Shown piece by piece: positions 38,701 to 52,693 of a stretch of DNA of 64,000 nucleotides. Each line of letters begins with the position of its first letter. Position 1 is the stretch's first letter. A program made the translations under genes and the position numbers. The notes under the pieces were generated by a model. That model worked only from the letters and a program-made list of their open reading frames with translations. It was not told the DNA's origin and made no database searches. Source of the stretch: Sarcomyxa edulis. Lineage: Eukaryota > Basidiomycota > Agaricomycetes > Agaricales > Mycenaceae. The stretch is taken from contig QUOL01000008.1 in NCBI GenBank assembly GCA_009761415.1, forward strand, positions 434,001 to 498,000, in the 5' to 3' direction.

Positions 38701-39557
38701 GCTGGTATCTTCGACATTGATGATCGCGGGGTGATGATTCTGATAGCTGGAATATCGGAGAGACTTGGGTTAGCATGTGCATGTCTTCCAACGGCAGACA
38801 AGGGTTTGGTGTCAGGTGTACCCCCCGGGGAAGACATTGTAGGCAAAGATGGTAATGGCGGGGTAGGCCTCGTAGGAGCCCTCGGGCGCGTAGAGGAGGA
38901 ATTGGTAGCATTGCTAGAAACGTGTTTCGAGTGAGAATGAGCAGTTGGTTCACTCGTTATAGTAACGATCGAAATATGTTTATCCTGATGCACAGTAGGA
39001 AGGCCATCGACGGGTATTCGTGCTACACTCGTATAAGACGGCGTTGGATGAGAGAACCCCCTAGAACCGGTAACAGAAGGAGGAGAAGTATGCGGTGCGG
39101 TGCGTTGTATCGCAGATTCGGTGACATTAGTATTGAGTGTAGGTAAATCACGGTTCCCGGTTATTCGTGAAGGCGAATGTGTGGGTGTGATTGACTGCGA
39201 CGAATCGTCCCCGTCTCCGTCATTATCCATAGCAGAACTAGAATCCAGACCGAGCATAGGTTGGGACATGTAAGGTTTCACGTTCGTGACATCGAGTGAA
39301 GTCGTCTGGCGTCTGTATGGCCCCTCCATGGATTCTCTCTCATTCTTCCCAAATGAAGATCGTGTCGAGGTTAGATTGATTTTTCCTCGAATTTTCTGCA
39401 TTATCTTTGAAGCACGTATCTATGCGAGATAAGCGTGAGGGGGTAGGACGCAGTGCCATGATACAAGAATTGTCGTAAGGAGTCAACTCACTTGGAAGGT
39501 CGAGGGGCGCATTTGCATCGCAGATTGTGCTCTCGCTCTCGGTTGGGGGTCCTCCAT
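35778..39557 (-). CDS. Large PH-domain protein with a split PH domain
   Basis: Roughly 1,190 residues, most in one long exon. A short first exon (MEDPQPRARAQSAMQMRPSTFQ, start 39557) joins IRASKIMQKIRGKINL in phase. The first 750 residues are Ser/Pro/Thr-rich with an acidic run (about residues 430-480). The C-terminal part has a PH domain: LKAIMPRKVEFTKP, RKWRRVMCVLEGTAFKVYRCP, WWERKVG, then a low-complexity insert of about 190 residues, then RAYTLQHAESGLGNDYLKRK, IRVRMEGEQFLLQA and DVVEWIEGFQAATNIALDLDE. The Trp near the end is the hallmark of the last PH helix. Two small final exons add an Arg-rich tail. Membrane phosphoinositide binding is inferred. Confidence 0.85.
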
Positions 39558-41694
39558 TTCGACAAACTCGTACGATAGAGACAGACGGCTAGATCGAACT
39601 TCTGATAGAGCGAGCCTAAGCCTCAGGTATGGTGGGGCGTGACCAGTACTTGACTTTGCAGGAGTAAAACGACGAGTATTTTCAGCAGAGACGCATCAGC
39701 GATGAGGCTGTTTCTTGATATGATGAGGGGGGTTATTTGAGAGGTGGAGAGTTGAGGAACAGCAAGGTAGATTTGCGGAGAAGTGAACTCTACAAGTGCC
39801 GTTTCAGATCGGGGGACTAAGTTGGGACTGTTCCGGCAACTGGACTCTCGCTAATTTCGTTTCATGACGACAAAAAACAGTTTTTATTTTCCGTTTTTCT
39901 ACACAAGAGCACCTAGATCGGTCCATACTTACATCCTGCCTCGACGATATGGAGTGAACCAACAACGAGGCAGACTTCAGCGCGCGTCAAAGAGGCACAT
40001 GCACAGGAGTTAGGAGAGGATACACGTTATTGACAAAATAGACATCCGCCATTGGAGCGATCTTCCGTCGACGCGTTCGAGCAATAGGAGAAAGGCTGAG
40101 AAAGAGCATGGAGCTCCGTGGGTTAGTGGCTAGTGTGGGGGCGATGTACTTTCGCACCCCCGACGCAAATTTAGCGCGCCATAGATGACAATGTTCTGTC
40201 GTTCTGTATGACTCACCGAGGAGATGCGAGTGCAATGATATTCGCAGAATTCTTGTTCTGGCATTGGAGAAAATCGCACCTGAATCGCCACGTCTAGATT
40301 CTTGACGACGGATGGATCAAGAGGAAGAGATATACGAGATATCGATAGCGTTCTTCGAGGAGTTCGTGTGAGTTTCCGGTCTTCCGCAGCTGATTCGACG
40401 TGGATTCGACCATCTTATCCTTTTTTGGCAAGAACTCCAGATATCGCCTCGACATTTGTCATTCGGACTCTTTGGCAGGTTAGGATACATACGCTTGACG
40501 CGCTCTGGAATCAATCCTCGGTCGAATACCGGTCATCGTCGCAAGCGCTCCTCGGAGGTCGGGGACTAGCAAACTCAATACGAGCGGGAAAAAACGGGGC
40601 AGCACTTGTCGAATGTCGTACTCACCATCACATCGTGAAAACGGCTGAAAGCTGATATGAGATGGCGGAGTTTGTAAGTAGGCGGCAAGTCTTGCGGAGT
40701 ATTGTAACGACTTGTAATTGCTTATAATCGATGCACAATTCTTGTGGCTGCTTGTAATCTCCTCCAAGAAATTCAACAAATTGTAAGGTGGGCAACATAT
40801 TTTTAGCATTTTACAAATGCATTGTAAGCAACCAGAACTCTTGCATGTCGGTACATGTGCACGGCTGCGCTCGACGCAAGTCAGTCCGGTCGTCCGGCAT
40901 CATCCGGTGCTACGTCGGGGCTTGAAAACAATATTCAAAGTCGTGCGCTGGCGTTCAAGTCTTGCAACGTCTTTCCCTCCCCGTCTCACTTGCCCACTAT
41001 ACGACTCCTCCCGAGTTTGCGCTCGTCTTCCTTGTGTGCTATCCGAGCCTTGTCGGCTCCTTGTATATGGTCCAGCGTGTTGCTGTTAACGATGTTACGA
41101 GTTCCTGAGAACTTGACCCGTTGTAGCGCGTCTATCGATGTATCTTTTGTCGATCCCCCATGTGTCGGGGACCACTTTTTGTGTCTCTTCTTAACATTGT
41201 TCCTTTCCATTCATGTCTACATATTGTGTATATCGAGACTTCCCACTCCCCCCTCTCCCTCCCCTTCTTGTCACCGCCGCCCATGTACCCGATTCCTTAC
41301 GTCGCGAAGACCTCAAGTGCAGAGGCCACAATATAGTCGTTTCCCAATACTATCCATTGCATCTTCTCTGTCTGAATAAGCCTCTCCTTCCATTTGAGCC
41401 CAGAGCAATACGAAGCCCGGAAATCTGCTCATGGTAAGAGCTTGTAAGCCCCGTAATGGACCAGCAGAACCTCACAAGACTTACAGAATCTCACAAGTCT
41501 GATAGGGTTAGTAGTTATCTATATACGCTTTGTTCCCTTATATGAAGTTTATAATCTCTCCCGTAAGCCTTGTAGATTTTGCAGACTTTACAGGGTATAT
41601 AATCGATTGTAAGGGCTTATCAGAATTTGGCCTTTTTCATGATGCATACTTTGGTCATGATTCTGAATTTGCATTCGCCTGCATGCTGATGCAG
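39558..41694. other. Gene-poor region with clustered TTGTAA/TTACAA motifs
   Basis: No gene could be supported over 2.1 kb. Two AT-rich sections (about 40665-40835 and 41415-41625) are rich in (C/T)TTGTAA and its complement CTTACA, separated by about 0.6 kb. This is reminiscent of subterminal repeats of a DNA transposon, but no convincing terminal inverted repeat or target duplication was found. Confidence 0.3.
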
Positions 41695-43250
41695 AGGAGG
41701 AGGAGGAGGAGTTTATTATACTGGCGAGGTCCCTATTAGGAACAACCAGTTTACGATAGACTACGAGTAAATAACAATCTACAGGTAGTGAACCGAACAC
41801 ATACAGCGAGGAGGGAGGAAGAGCATCCAACGACGAGGACTCACCCCTGGCCTTGGCACCTCCGCGAGGAGGTGCAGGTGCGATGGATAAAACCCGGTGG
41901 GACCAAGTCAACAGTCCCCTGTACAGACTGGCAAAAATCCCCACCGCCCGGGCCAGGGTGAACCACATCCGATGTCGTTCCCAACCACTGCACATGCAAC
42001 CAAACCAATCACTGCACCACCGCGATCGGCTCGTACAGGGCAGGATCCACCACAAACATCGGTGTACCGTAGCACACCTCCAGAACCTGGAATGCCAACT
42101 TTCCAAGGAGCCCAGTCATACTGCGCTCACCTAAGAGCTCCCGGAAGAACAGACCAGGGTCGCCAAACCTCCCTCGGAACCCAGGCAAAGTTACGTCCAG
42201 ACGCACAAAGAACTCCTCGCGTAACAACACCAGAGGGGGATGGCAGCACACAAACACCACGTGAACTGCGTCCTCCACGCAAACCCTGCAGAAACGACAC
42301 AAACGCCACTCCTTTGGAACCACTGTCTTCCCCCGCTCCTTCCACCCCATACGCTCTGATGCGAGCAGGTGGCACCCCAACACCAAACGAGTCAATGCCT
42401 TACAGTGAGACCCAGAGTTCATACGCAGGTAATGACGGAACGCGAGAGGCTTCGCCTCCCATCGCCCGACAGTGTTCCTCTCTCTCCGACCACCCAGGAT
42501 GTCCCGTGTACGATACGACGCGTCGATCTGTCTCTGGATATCAAGCTCCATTGACTTCTCCAAACTCAACAACAGACCATCGACCAACTCCACCGTAACT
42601 TCCTGCTTCCAGTCGAGCCACACCGGAACTGGCAAACGTGAGAGTACGAGACAAACATCACCTGCCCACGACAACCTCTGAGCCCGCGCCAGCGCGATGG
42701 AATCCTGGAGCGCATGCCATGCTAGCCTATCGTGAGGTAAATCCACCAGATAACGCAAATACTTCAGCGTCAGTTGAATCCGCCGGTACTTGATGGGCCA
42801 GATGCCCGTCTCCGAGAACAGTATAGCCAGCATTGAACGGTGGCCCACACCGAGCATACGACGCAGATACATGTGCTGAATATTCTCCAGCAGCCTCAGC
42901 CTCGATGCGTCCACGTCCACGCAAACGTCACACCCCGAAGTCAGATAAGGGTCCACCCGAGCCATGTACAGGCAACGAAGATCCCAAGCCGGCATCCACC
43001 CAACCATCCGATCTGTCATCAGACACACCCGAGCCATGTTCACGGCTTTCTTCGCCATTACCACGTAATGTTCTCCGAACATATGCTTCGCATCAGTCTG
43101 AAACCACTGCCGTTCGAAGCCGACAAACTTTGAAAGAAATTTTGCAAGAGATGCGTTCCGAACTCCGAGTCCGTGCAGTTCCGTTCCGCCACACTTGCCT
43201 GTTTGACTCCATTTGGAACGGAGGCCTAACCTCGGGACATCGGCCTGCCT
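41695..43250 (-). mobile_element. 5'-truncated LINE (non-LTR retrotransposon) fragment
   Basis: The reading frame encodes the C-terminal part of a reverse-transcriptase polyprotein (42009 to about 43250). Downstream of its stop on the minus strand lies a non-coding stretch that ends in a (CTC)n simple repeat near 41695-41715, which may be the 3' tail. The RT catalytic core (YADD region) and the endonuclease are absent, so the copy is dead on arrival. Confidence 0.7.
42009..43250 (-). pseudogene. C-terminal fragment of a LINE reverse-transcriptase ORF
   Basis: An open frame of about 410 codons with the stretch LYMARVDPYLTSGCDVCVDVD, then LLENIQHMYLRRMLGVGHRSM, LFSETGIWPIKYRR and a late cysteine motif CRFCRVCVEDAVHVVFVC. 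This thumb/zinc-knuckle tail follows the RT domain in many agaricomycete LINE-type proteins. The frame has no RT palm motifs; upstream it is open only to 43250, and the longest ATG-initiated frame starts at 43082. Confidence 0.75.
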
Positions 43251-43496
43251 TCATCATCCAAGATGATCATCAAGAGATTGCACGGGACCACGACCAGTTG
43301 ACAGGAAAATACATCCTATACGGTATATAAATAGCTGGCTCCTTGTGAAGAATAAGAGACTGGAACACAAGGAATAAATAAGTACAATGCCAATGGCACT
43401 TGAGTGGCACACCAAACGAACGCGAAATCGAGCGAGATCAACATAAGTATACCCCGGATCCTAACCGAATCCCAAACTATCCATCCTTAAACCGCG

Positions 43497-45211
<1,715 letters not shown>

Positions 45212-46536
45212 GATAAATTTCTTCTTCGGTGGCCAAGCCTTCAAAGTAAGACAAACGCGAAATGATCTTCAGATCCTTGGATGAGTGGGAGATAAGGCTT
45301 CAAGATCGATAGTCTTGAACTCCTTTTGTGAAGGTTGGCACTAATTCGTAGATTCAAGGTCAACTTGAGGATCGAGGAAAAGAAGTCTTAAACTCGGTGA
45401 GGGGAAGAGATAACACTGGTAGTGAGTCAGAGTGATGGACGTCGATGGATGGTTGAACCCCCAAAAACGCCGTGGGATGGTTCCTAATCAGGCACCTAGT
45501 GCGACTTATCATATGTATTCGCTGATGGCAATGCATGATGGATAGGCTGCGATCCGGGGAGCAAGATAAGTAGCGCGAGATGTGTTATTATGTCTGTCAA
45601 ATCGCAATTGTGCTTATTTCGGGATTCCTACGTAGGGGAGCGATAAGTACATATCAACGATGATATGACAAGAATATAAGACCTCTCCCTTTCGTCTGAG
45701 CACAATGGCAATGCGCGTACACAGCACAGGTGAAGCAAGACGGATACCACCATCAGAAACAAGCCAGGTGACTACGAGGATATGTATCCCCGAGTAGAAC
45801 TAGAACAATGAGATCCAGGTAGACCATGCGGCGTGCTACAATGATATGAGTGATACAACTTCAGAGATTTTGATCGTCATGAGCCCCGCACAGTTCCTCG
45901 AGACGATGCAATGTGCCGCAACACCGAGGATATCGATGTTGCAGATATTTCCCATCGGAATGAAGATGGTCATTTTGGGAGTAAACTGACAGCTTAGCCC
46001 CAGCATATTGTATTGGAGAGGCGCTAGCCACAAGATATGGCCAACTCCGAGTCTCTTCGGTCGCCATTCGACGCTTCAAAATATGTCAACACCATCAGCG
46101 CTGAAAATTGCGGAATCATACATACATTGATTCCCTTGACCATTTAGAGCGGGCATGTGAATCGGCGTCGACAGATCCCGAAGTTCTACTTGATGTACGC
46201 GTTGTCCAACCGGGTATACCTCCAAAGTGAGTGGCTTGTTTCGTGAGGGAAAAACTGGTAGAAAAATTGAGTAGAAATTCGTGCAAATTGCATTCTAGGC
46301 GTTCAGCGTCATGGATCGATGATAGGGACTCGGAATATAAGCATTCGAACGACACTAATTGATTGCCAGTAAGCATCCTAACAGTGAGTGCGTGAGCGTC
46401 TGAGTCGATCGAGGACAACGTCGAAGGCGACAATCCGGGTGAAGCGCGGCTGAGCAAGGCGCCAATTCTCATCACACCTCCTTCTCCCTTCCTCCTCCTC
46501 CTCGAGCCTGAGGATCGAGGACTCCCTCTGCTTCGC
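45212..46536. other. Intergenic region, no gene recognised
   Basis: 1.3 kb between divergent genes (PP1 copy C and mL59). The 155-codon minus-strand frame at 46116-46583 runs into the start of mL59 on the opposite strand and has no family features. Scattered GATAAG motifs occur near 45565-45650. Confidence 0.5.
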
Positions 46537-47248
46537 ATGTCGGCCATGCAAGCAATCAAGACCTTCAGGATACGCGAATTCAAAAACTTACAGGGACATC
46601 TCCACAGATTTGGTCCTTTGCCAAAACCCGCACCTCCCGCGTCTGTGGATGTTCTCGCAGCCAGTCATACTCCTCCTCCCGCTAAACTCCTTCCAAACCC
46701 GTTCCTCCCTCGATTAAACCCAAAGACCGGACGATGGGTACCACCAAAGTACTCCCGACGTCGCCAAGCAGAACTCATCAAAAAAGCTAAAGAGTCTAAC
46801 ACTCTTCACCTCCTTCCCCCGGGCCCAAAGCTATTTGCACCTGCAGCTCTGGCCGCACGACTCGGTGCTCCCTTGGACTTTGGTGTTCCTACTCCAAAGA
46901 CGAAGACAATCGTCTGGGCAAAGCCCGTGGCTTGGGAAGGGAAATTGGTGGAGAAGGTGATACCTGGAGCAGATATCGGCAGTCGATTGTATTCGGGCAA
47001 GAAACGTATGTTCAAGGGACACATGTGGGAGAGGGTCAAGGAGGACAAAGACAAGAGGAGACACGTTCTTATGCGGGATATGCAGAAGAGGGTTACAAGT
47101 TACAAGGAGGTATGTTTGCGAAGTCAGGTCTCTTTCCTTCGATGTTGGTCTGACCTGGTCATATTTTCTACAGTACTATCACAGAAGAAAGCCCAACCCA
47201 CTCAAACCACCTCGGTCGTCGAAGAAAGCACCCAAACTACCATTCTAG
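46537..47248 (+). CDS. Mitochondrial large ribosomal subunit protein mL59 (MRPL25)
   Basis: A structural protein of the mitochondrial large ribosomal subunit. Two exons (46537-47109, 47174-47248) give 215 residues. The conserved core NPFLPRLNPKTGRWVPPKYS followed by RRQAELIKKA and LLPPGPK is typical of fungal mL59, preceded by a basic N-terminus (QAIKTFRIREFKNLQGHLHRFG). The second exon adds a highly basic end YYHRRKPNPLKPPRSSKKAP. An ATG nine bases further in would also be possible as start. It converges with the CoA ligase gene, 206 bp apart. Confidence 0.85.
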
Positions 47249-47454
47249 TTATAATTGCTGGGTTTTACTCGAATTTCATCTCTTCATTCCTGCAACCGTA
47301 AGGCGTGGTCAGTATCGCTTCGAAGTTCGGAGCGTTTGACTCTCAGAGACTCCATCAAATACGCCAGCCAAGTCTTTTATTCAAACTTGATTGTCAGGAA
47401 TTTCAGAGAAGACTGATTACTTGTGACGAACGCTACGAGATCGGTCATAACTTT

Positions 47455-50169
47455 GCCTTGGTCTGCTTCAACTTCTTCGCTTGGTCGCGAAGCAACCTGC
47501 GAAGTAATTTACCACTCGGGTTTTTTGGGATAGAATCCACGAATTCAACACCCCCGGCAAGTCGTTTGTAATTGACCTTATTATGTGCGACGTGCTTCGA
47601 AGGGAAGTCAGCTCTCTTGCTCCTCCATTGAGAGAAGTGCGGAATGAGCGAACCTTTATGACAGATGATTTGATTTCGTCGGCAGTTCGAGGATTTTTGG
47701 CCACTCGTTCAGCTGCATCGAATGTGAGAACGACGAACGCTAGAGGAACTTCCCCGCTATAATCATCTGGTATTCCAACCACTCCTGCGTCTGCCACATC
47801 AAGATGGTCAAGGATGCAGCCTAGCGGTGACATCTTGGGTCAGATGACGAAGGGTCCAGGATTGCTATCACTCACCTTCAAGCTCTGCTGGGGCCACCTG
47901 AAATCCTTTGACTTTCATAATTTCCTGTCAACAGATATCATCATCAGCTCGAGAGAAGTGTCATAAATGGGAGAGGAATGGATTTACCTTGAGGCGGTCG
48001 ACGACCCAAAGTTCGGAATTCTGGTCAATCTTGACCTCGTCGCCAGTTCTAATCCATCTATACGGAGGCCGTTAGCAAATTGAAATAGGTCCATCATATA
48101 CGTTCATATCTCACCCGTCAACAAAAGTTTCTTTGGTTCTAGCAGAACGATTTGCTTGCATTCAGTATCGCCTTAATCGAACAAGCAACGAACAAGATAA
48201 CTCACGCAGTCTCGTTATTCGCATATCCCAGAGCCAATGATGGAGTTTTGATAAACAGCTCTCCGAGTTCACCGGGTCCTGCCAAAGAACCGTCTGGTCG
48301 CACGACACGAGCCACAACTCCAGGTAGCAAGACCCCTCCGCTGCCTGAGGATCCTCGTTTTTGAGCCAGAGGCCACATTGTTGCCGTCGTAATTTCAGTC
48401 ATCCCTATTGTTTCAAATTCCGGACGTAGGTCGAAAAACGCAGTAGGGAATCGGAATAAACAAACCGTAAGATTGGCCAATGTGGGCCGAGGGAAATGTT
48501 CGGAAGAGCTGACGGTTTACTTCTTCCGATAAGGGAGCTGCACCAGTCAATATGCAGCGGATGGTACTGAGATCATGTTCTTTGGTTGCTGGGTGCTGAT
48601 GGAAGCAATCAAAAGCAAATCACGCATACATGTATGATATCTACTCACTTTGCACAGCAAAACAGCCTGGGGTGGAACAATCCTAGTCAACAGAAGTGAA
48701 ATGAATACGAGAGTCCACAAGAGCAGGCAACACCATTATCTCGTACATCAAATGGGTTATTCGATGATGCACGATAGACTTTAGGAAACCTAGGAAGTCA
48801 AACTTCGGCACAACTACAAATGACATCTAGATCGGAAGTTTGAGGACGGTGCGTGCATAAAGTAACAAGGTAAGAAGACTAACCGCGGAGAACAGGACGA
48901 AATGCAGATTGATGACAATGCCATATATGTCTAGAGGTAACGTTGTCAGGATATCATATTCTGAGAACCGGCAGGTGTCCCCATAGTCCACTCACGGTAT
49001 AAAGGAAGAACTGTGCGGGGTGCAACGTTGAGTGGGAATGTGTAACTTCAAGAATGCAGCCCTTTCTCACCACCGATAGCAATATCTCCCGGTCTATATC
49101 TACGTTCCTCCCAAGTCGTGTACTCTTCGTTGACTCTATTGTGCACTGCGAGTTGTATTACATTCGCAATGACAACTATGTGCGGTATGACCACGGCCTA
49201 CAAAACGGCACAAACTAGTCAACAATGACAGGCAAATGGTAACACGACTCGGAGGTAGACAAACCTTAGGCTTGCCTGTTGTACCGCTAGAGAAACTGAG
49301 GAACGCAACTTTGGTTTTTCCTTCTCCTGGCTCCAGTTTCCTCTCGATGAACGCAGGAGATTTGCTAAGCCCTTCTAGGACCAGATCGTTTATGGTAGTT
49401 CCGTTAGGAGTTCGCATACCCTGAGTTAGAGGGTCAAAGGATACGATGCGACTAGACTCGATACCAGCTGTACGAGCAGCGGAAAGAGCTATGTCCATCG
49501 AGTCTGGATGTACAAAGATAAGAGTTGCCTTCGTTGCGATAAGTTGATAGAGTAATTCATCAGCCGTAAAGTCTGGATTTGCGGGACTGTAGGTCAGGAT
49601 ATGAGAGGCAAGTAGGAATAAGTAGACTCGATAAATCCACATACGAAAATATAGCTCCTAGCCTGTGGGTTGCCCACATTGCGACTGGGTAGTCTGATGA
49701 AGTTTGTGTGAATTCTCGTTCTGGGTACGTAAGGCGAATAAATACCTATGTGATTTTTGCTGAAAGCAAGGACTGTTCATGGTTAATGAACGAATTGCAC
49801 ATTCCCCGAGTGGACAATATATTTACCGACATCGTTTTCACCTGTAGGCATAGCTAAGCAATATATTCTTGGAACGGTAAGACCATGCTCACCGATATTA
49901 TATTTGAAGCTGAGTGCATTTGCTAATCCATAAGTACGAAGACGAAGCTGCCAATATAAATTGACATCGAATACGTACGAGTATAGCTGAGAATCACTCA
50001 CCTCTTCGAGATCAACTGTCCTCCCAGTCTTGTCGTCAATCAACCACGGTATGCCATGCTTCCTCAAGGGACGTATAGGATGATGATAATCTAGAATGAA
50101 CTGGACAACTGTCAGATCGTCAGGAATACGAGGCAGTGGTTCAATGTGAGGGGAGTGGAATTCAGTCAT
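47455..50169 (-). CDS. AMP-binding acyl/aryl-CoA ligase (4-coumarate:CoA ligase-like)
   Basis: ANL-superfamily enzyme that adenylates a carboxylic acid and forms its CoA thioester. Many short exons splice to about 560-580 residues. Motifs in order: DYPVAMWATHRLGAIFS, PANPDFTADELLYQL, the phosphate-binding loop SFSSGTTGKPK, IGMTEITTATMWP, PGELGELFIKTPSLALGY, an RTGDE-type hinge region with LKEIMKVKGFQVAP, GVVGIPDDYSGEVPLAFV, and the catalytic-Lys end IPKNPSGKLLRRLLRDQ. An apparent frame break near 49.7 kb is resolved by two introns that restore ENDVVLAFSKNHIDYPVAM. The start is the ATG at 50169. The true acid substrate is unknown, and no PTS1 peroxisomal signal was seen (ends QTKAKL). Confidence 0.9.
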
Positions 50170-51355
50170 CACAAGTGAGGACAGTGGGATTTTGGGAGTT
50201 AGATGATGGGCAAAGTCAAGATGGGTTCTTAAACGCCCTTGGTGTCATTATGCTATTCGTGTATTGCACATTACGAGAAAGCTCTTCCCGTAGGTGATGC
50301 AGTCGTACACGTTTACTAGAACATCGTTCGTGTAACGTATCATTCCTATCCAAGTGGCACTAGTAGTGCTGAGGGGATGATTCGGTATTGGGAGTGGGTC
50401 CATTCGCAAGAACGTCAGGTGAGAAGATTTTGTCGACCTTGCTCAAACGCCGGCACATATGTTGAGAGACTGCGTTGATACTGCGGGATCCGGCTATCAT
50501 TCGAGGGAAAGGGAGCCTTGCGGTCGGAGCCGTGCTATAGATATGCATGAGCATTGCCCAGGGTCCACGAAAATCTATCTCACTTTCATGTTGTTGGCCT
50601 TTATCACGTTAGCCATGGTTCGCAATCCGGCTTCAAGTTCTGGCTTCGTTATCGATATACAGATGCGAACGCCAGTTCCTCGTTGTAACCGTCGACGGTC
50701 CCGACACACGAATTAGCAGACATTTTTGAGGATGGTTTTAGCACAAGAACTTTGACACCCGTCGTAGAATCTTGCGGACTTTCGAGTTCAACTGAAGCTA
50801 CCTGAAGACTACGGACTTTTCAGAACTCCTGCAACAACACTACACTCAGTATCTATATCGAGAAGATATGTATCGCACACACCCTGAACCGGGCAACGTC
50901 TACCGTAGACTCTGCCGGAGTTGAAACTGGAGGTACTTCTGGCTGCGAAGGATGGCTCGTTAATTGCGACGCGTTCAAATTACGGTCAGGCTCGGAAAGT
51001 ACATACCCTTTTGATGTTCTCGCAATTTTCGAGACTATGAATATCTTCGTACCTGCTAGACATCTTTCCGAGTCTGAGCCACTTTTTGGACGAGAACGTG
51101 CTTCCTACTGCGAGGGTCCTGTATTGACGCGTCTTGAGCAGCTGATAGCTGTTAGGTCTACACTGTTTATGCTTTTAAATCAATCATTGGTGAGGGCAGC
51201 CGTGGTAGACGATGTTCAGGGATGCTGCCTGCTGACGGTCCACCACCAAGAGTCTCGAGTTCTGACTGACTCGGAGTCGAGTCTCTGTCGCGCCACCATC
51301 GGCACCGCGACTTCGTCCTTGATAAAACCTCGACGTCCGTACATGCCAAATAATC
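50170..51355. other. Intergenic region, no gene recognised
   Basis: 1.2 kb of divergent flank. Short open frames carry no motif or splice continuity. Confidence 0.5.
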
Positions 51356-51989
51356 ATGTCTACAGCTACTCCCAGGGCCACTAAAGACGCTCCGCCATCA
51401 TATTATCGCACCGTTTACGATGAAACCTGGCGCGCAAAAGAGTACTTGCAACCATGCATTGATTGTGCGGAGGAACGGCCAAATCTCTTAGGCCATCTCC
51501 CAAACCACGGCCCCAACACAGACGGCTCTTTCGCAATCTGGTTGGCTAAAGGTTATGGGACGATTGTTAGCAAGGTTCGTCCAGAAAGCCGAGCTCTGAG
51601 TCTTCGGTCGTGTTGCTGACTCTCCTTTTCAACAGAAATTGATCGACTCAATCCCCGCATCTAGCAGGCCAAGAATCGAAAAACTTGATGCAAAGATCGA
51701 TATTGAGATGATCGAGGGTGAATCCTTGAGTGCTAACGCTTCTGTCATGTTCCCCATCGTTTTGACGAACAGCGCAACGGACGAGAAATTCCAGATCATT
51801 CTATACGCACTGGTCGTTCCGTCATTATTCATACCGGTGTTCATCGGCAAGGAATCGTTCCAAGAGTCATTGACGAAGTGCGAGTCGAATTGCGAGTCGA
51901 AGTATACCTCTGAAAAGCTTATGTTCACTTTTGGTTTTGGGTCTGAGGAGATTACGGTGAAGGGAATACCGCGTCGAAGAGAGTGGTAA
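51356..51989 (+). CDS. Unknown small protein, tandem paralog 1
   Basis: Two exons (51356-51574, 51636-51989) encode 190 residues. The protein is not recognised. It shares with the gene at 52694 the features R-TVYDET near the start, (D/E)RPNL(L/T)G(H/Y)LP(N/H)H(G/N)P(N/D)TDG in exon 1, (I/L)DSIPA or LESIPA-type opening of exon 2, and a hydrophobic core ILYALVVPSLFIPVFIGK. The intron position is the same. No signal peptide or membrane helix is apparent, so a small soluble beta-rich protein is plausible. It ends in a basic tail (KGIPRRREW). Confidence 0.7.
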
Positions 51990-52211
51990 GCTGGGATATA
52001 CAGAGAAGAAGACAAACTCTTATCTGGCAAAACTCAGAATCTGTAACAGTACCCTTTTTCGTTATCTCCATATGTATGTGCAATGAACTTACGCTGCCTG
52101 TGAATTCTAAGGATCCTCCTCTTGTGGCCATCTCTTGCTATCTATAGGCGTAGCTTGCGCCTCATGATCACAGAACAATAGGGGTTCTAAATGAGCAACA
52201 AGAACATACAA

Positions 52212-52602
52212 TAGTAGTAGTCAGAGTAGAGGATTATGGCAGGATTACACAGGGATTATGGGCCCGATTATCGAACGATTCTGGAAGATAATCGTGTCAT
52301 AATCCGGATTCACTCTGACCGCGCAAAAATATTCCTGGGATCCTGCAAGATTATGGGAGGATTATCGAGGTCACTAAAACAGCAAGAAATAAGGAGATCG
52401 AGTCTCGTCACCATAATCGCGGCCATAATCCGGCCATAATCGCAGCTGATAATCCTCGAAGCGCCTCCGGAGGCGCTTCGAGGATTCTCGAGGATTCTGA
52501 TTATGGGCGATTATGGCCTTGGTTTTGGTCCTTAATCATGCCTTAATCCTGCTGTGAATCCTTGTGTAATCCTCCCATAATCCTCTACTCTGACTACTAC
52601 TA
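52212..52602. mobile_element. Non-coding inverted-repeat element (MITE-like), about 390 bp
   Basis: Terminal inverted repeats of about 45 bp: left GTAGTAGTCAGAGTAGAGGA... from 52214, and its complement ending ...CTGACTACTAC at 52600, with about two mismatches. TA on both sides could be the target duplication. The interior is filled with short AGGATTAT / ATAATCC subterminal repeats and centres on a 36-bp perfect palindrome. No open frame of note. It sits between two paralogous genes and ends 91 bp upstream of the second ATG. Confidence 0.8.
52451..52486. repeat. 36-bp perfect palindrome
   Basis: The half-site AATCCTCGAAGCGCCTCC is followed at once by its exact reverse complement, with no loop; the centre is at 52468/52469. 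It forms the core of the inverted-repeat element. Confidence 0.9.
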
Positions 52603-52693
52603 ATTGCCCGCCTCATAAACTCGTCACATCATCTACTTCAGGCTCTCCAAATATCCTCTTTTTCTTATCGCATACTGAATTGAACACTACAGA

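Noticed and set aside
41897..42598. 233-codon plus-strand open frame
   Set aside because: It is the antisense shadow of the LINE reverse-transcriptase fragment.
49650..49860. Apparent broken frame in the N-terminal part of the CoA ligase
   Set aside because: Two short introns give ENDVVLAFSKNHIDYPVAMW, matching the family; the gene is intact.
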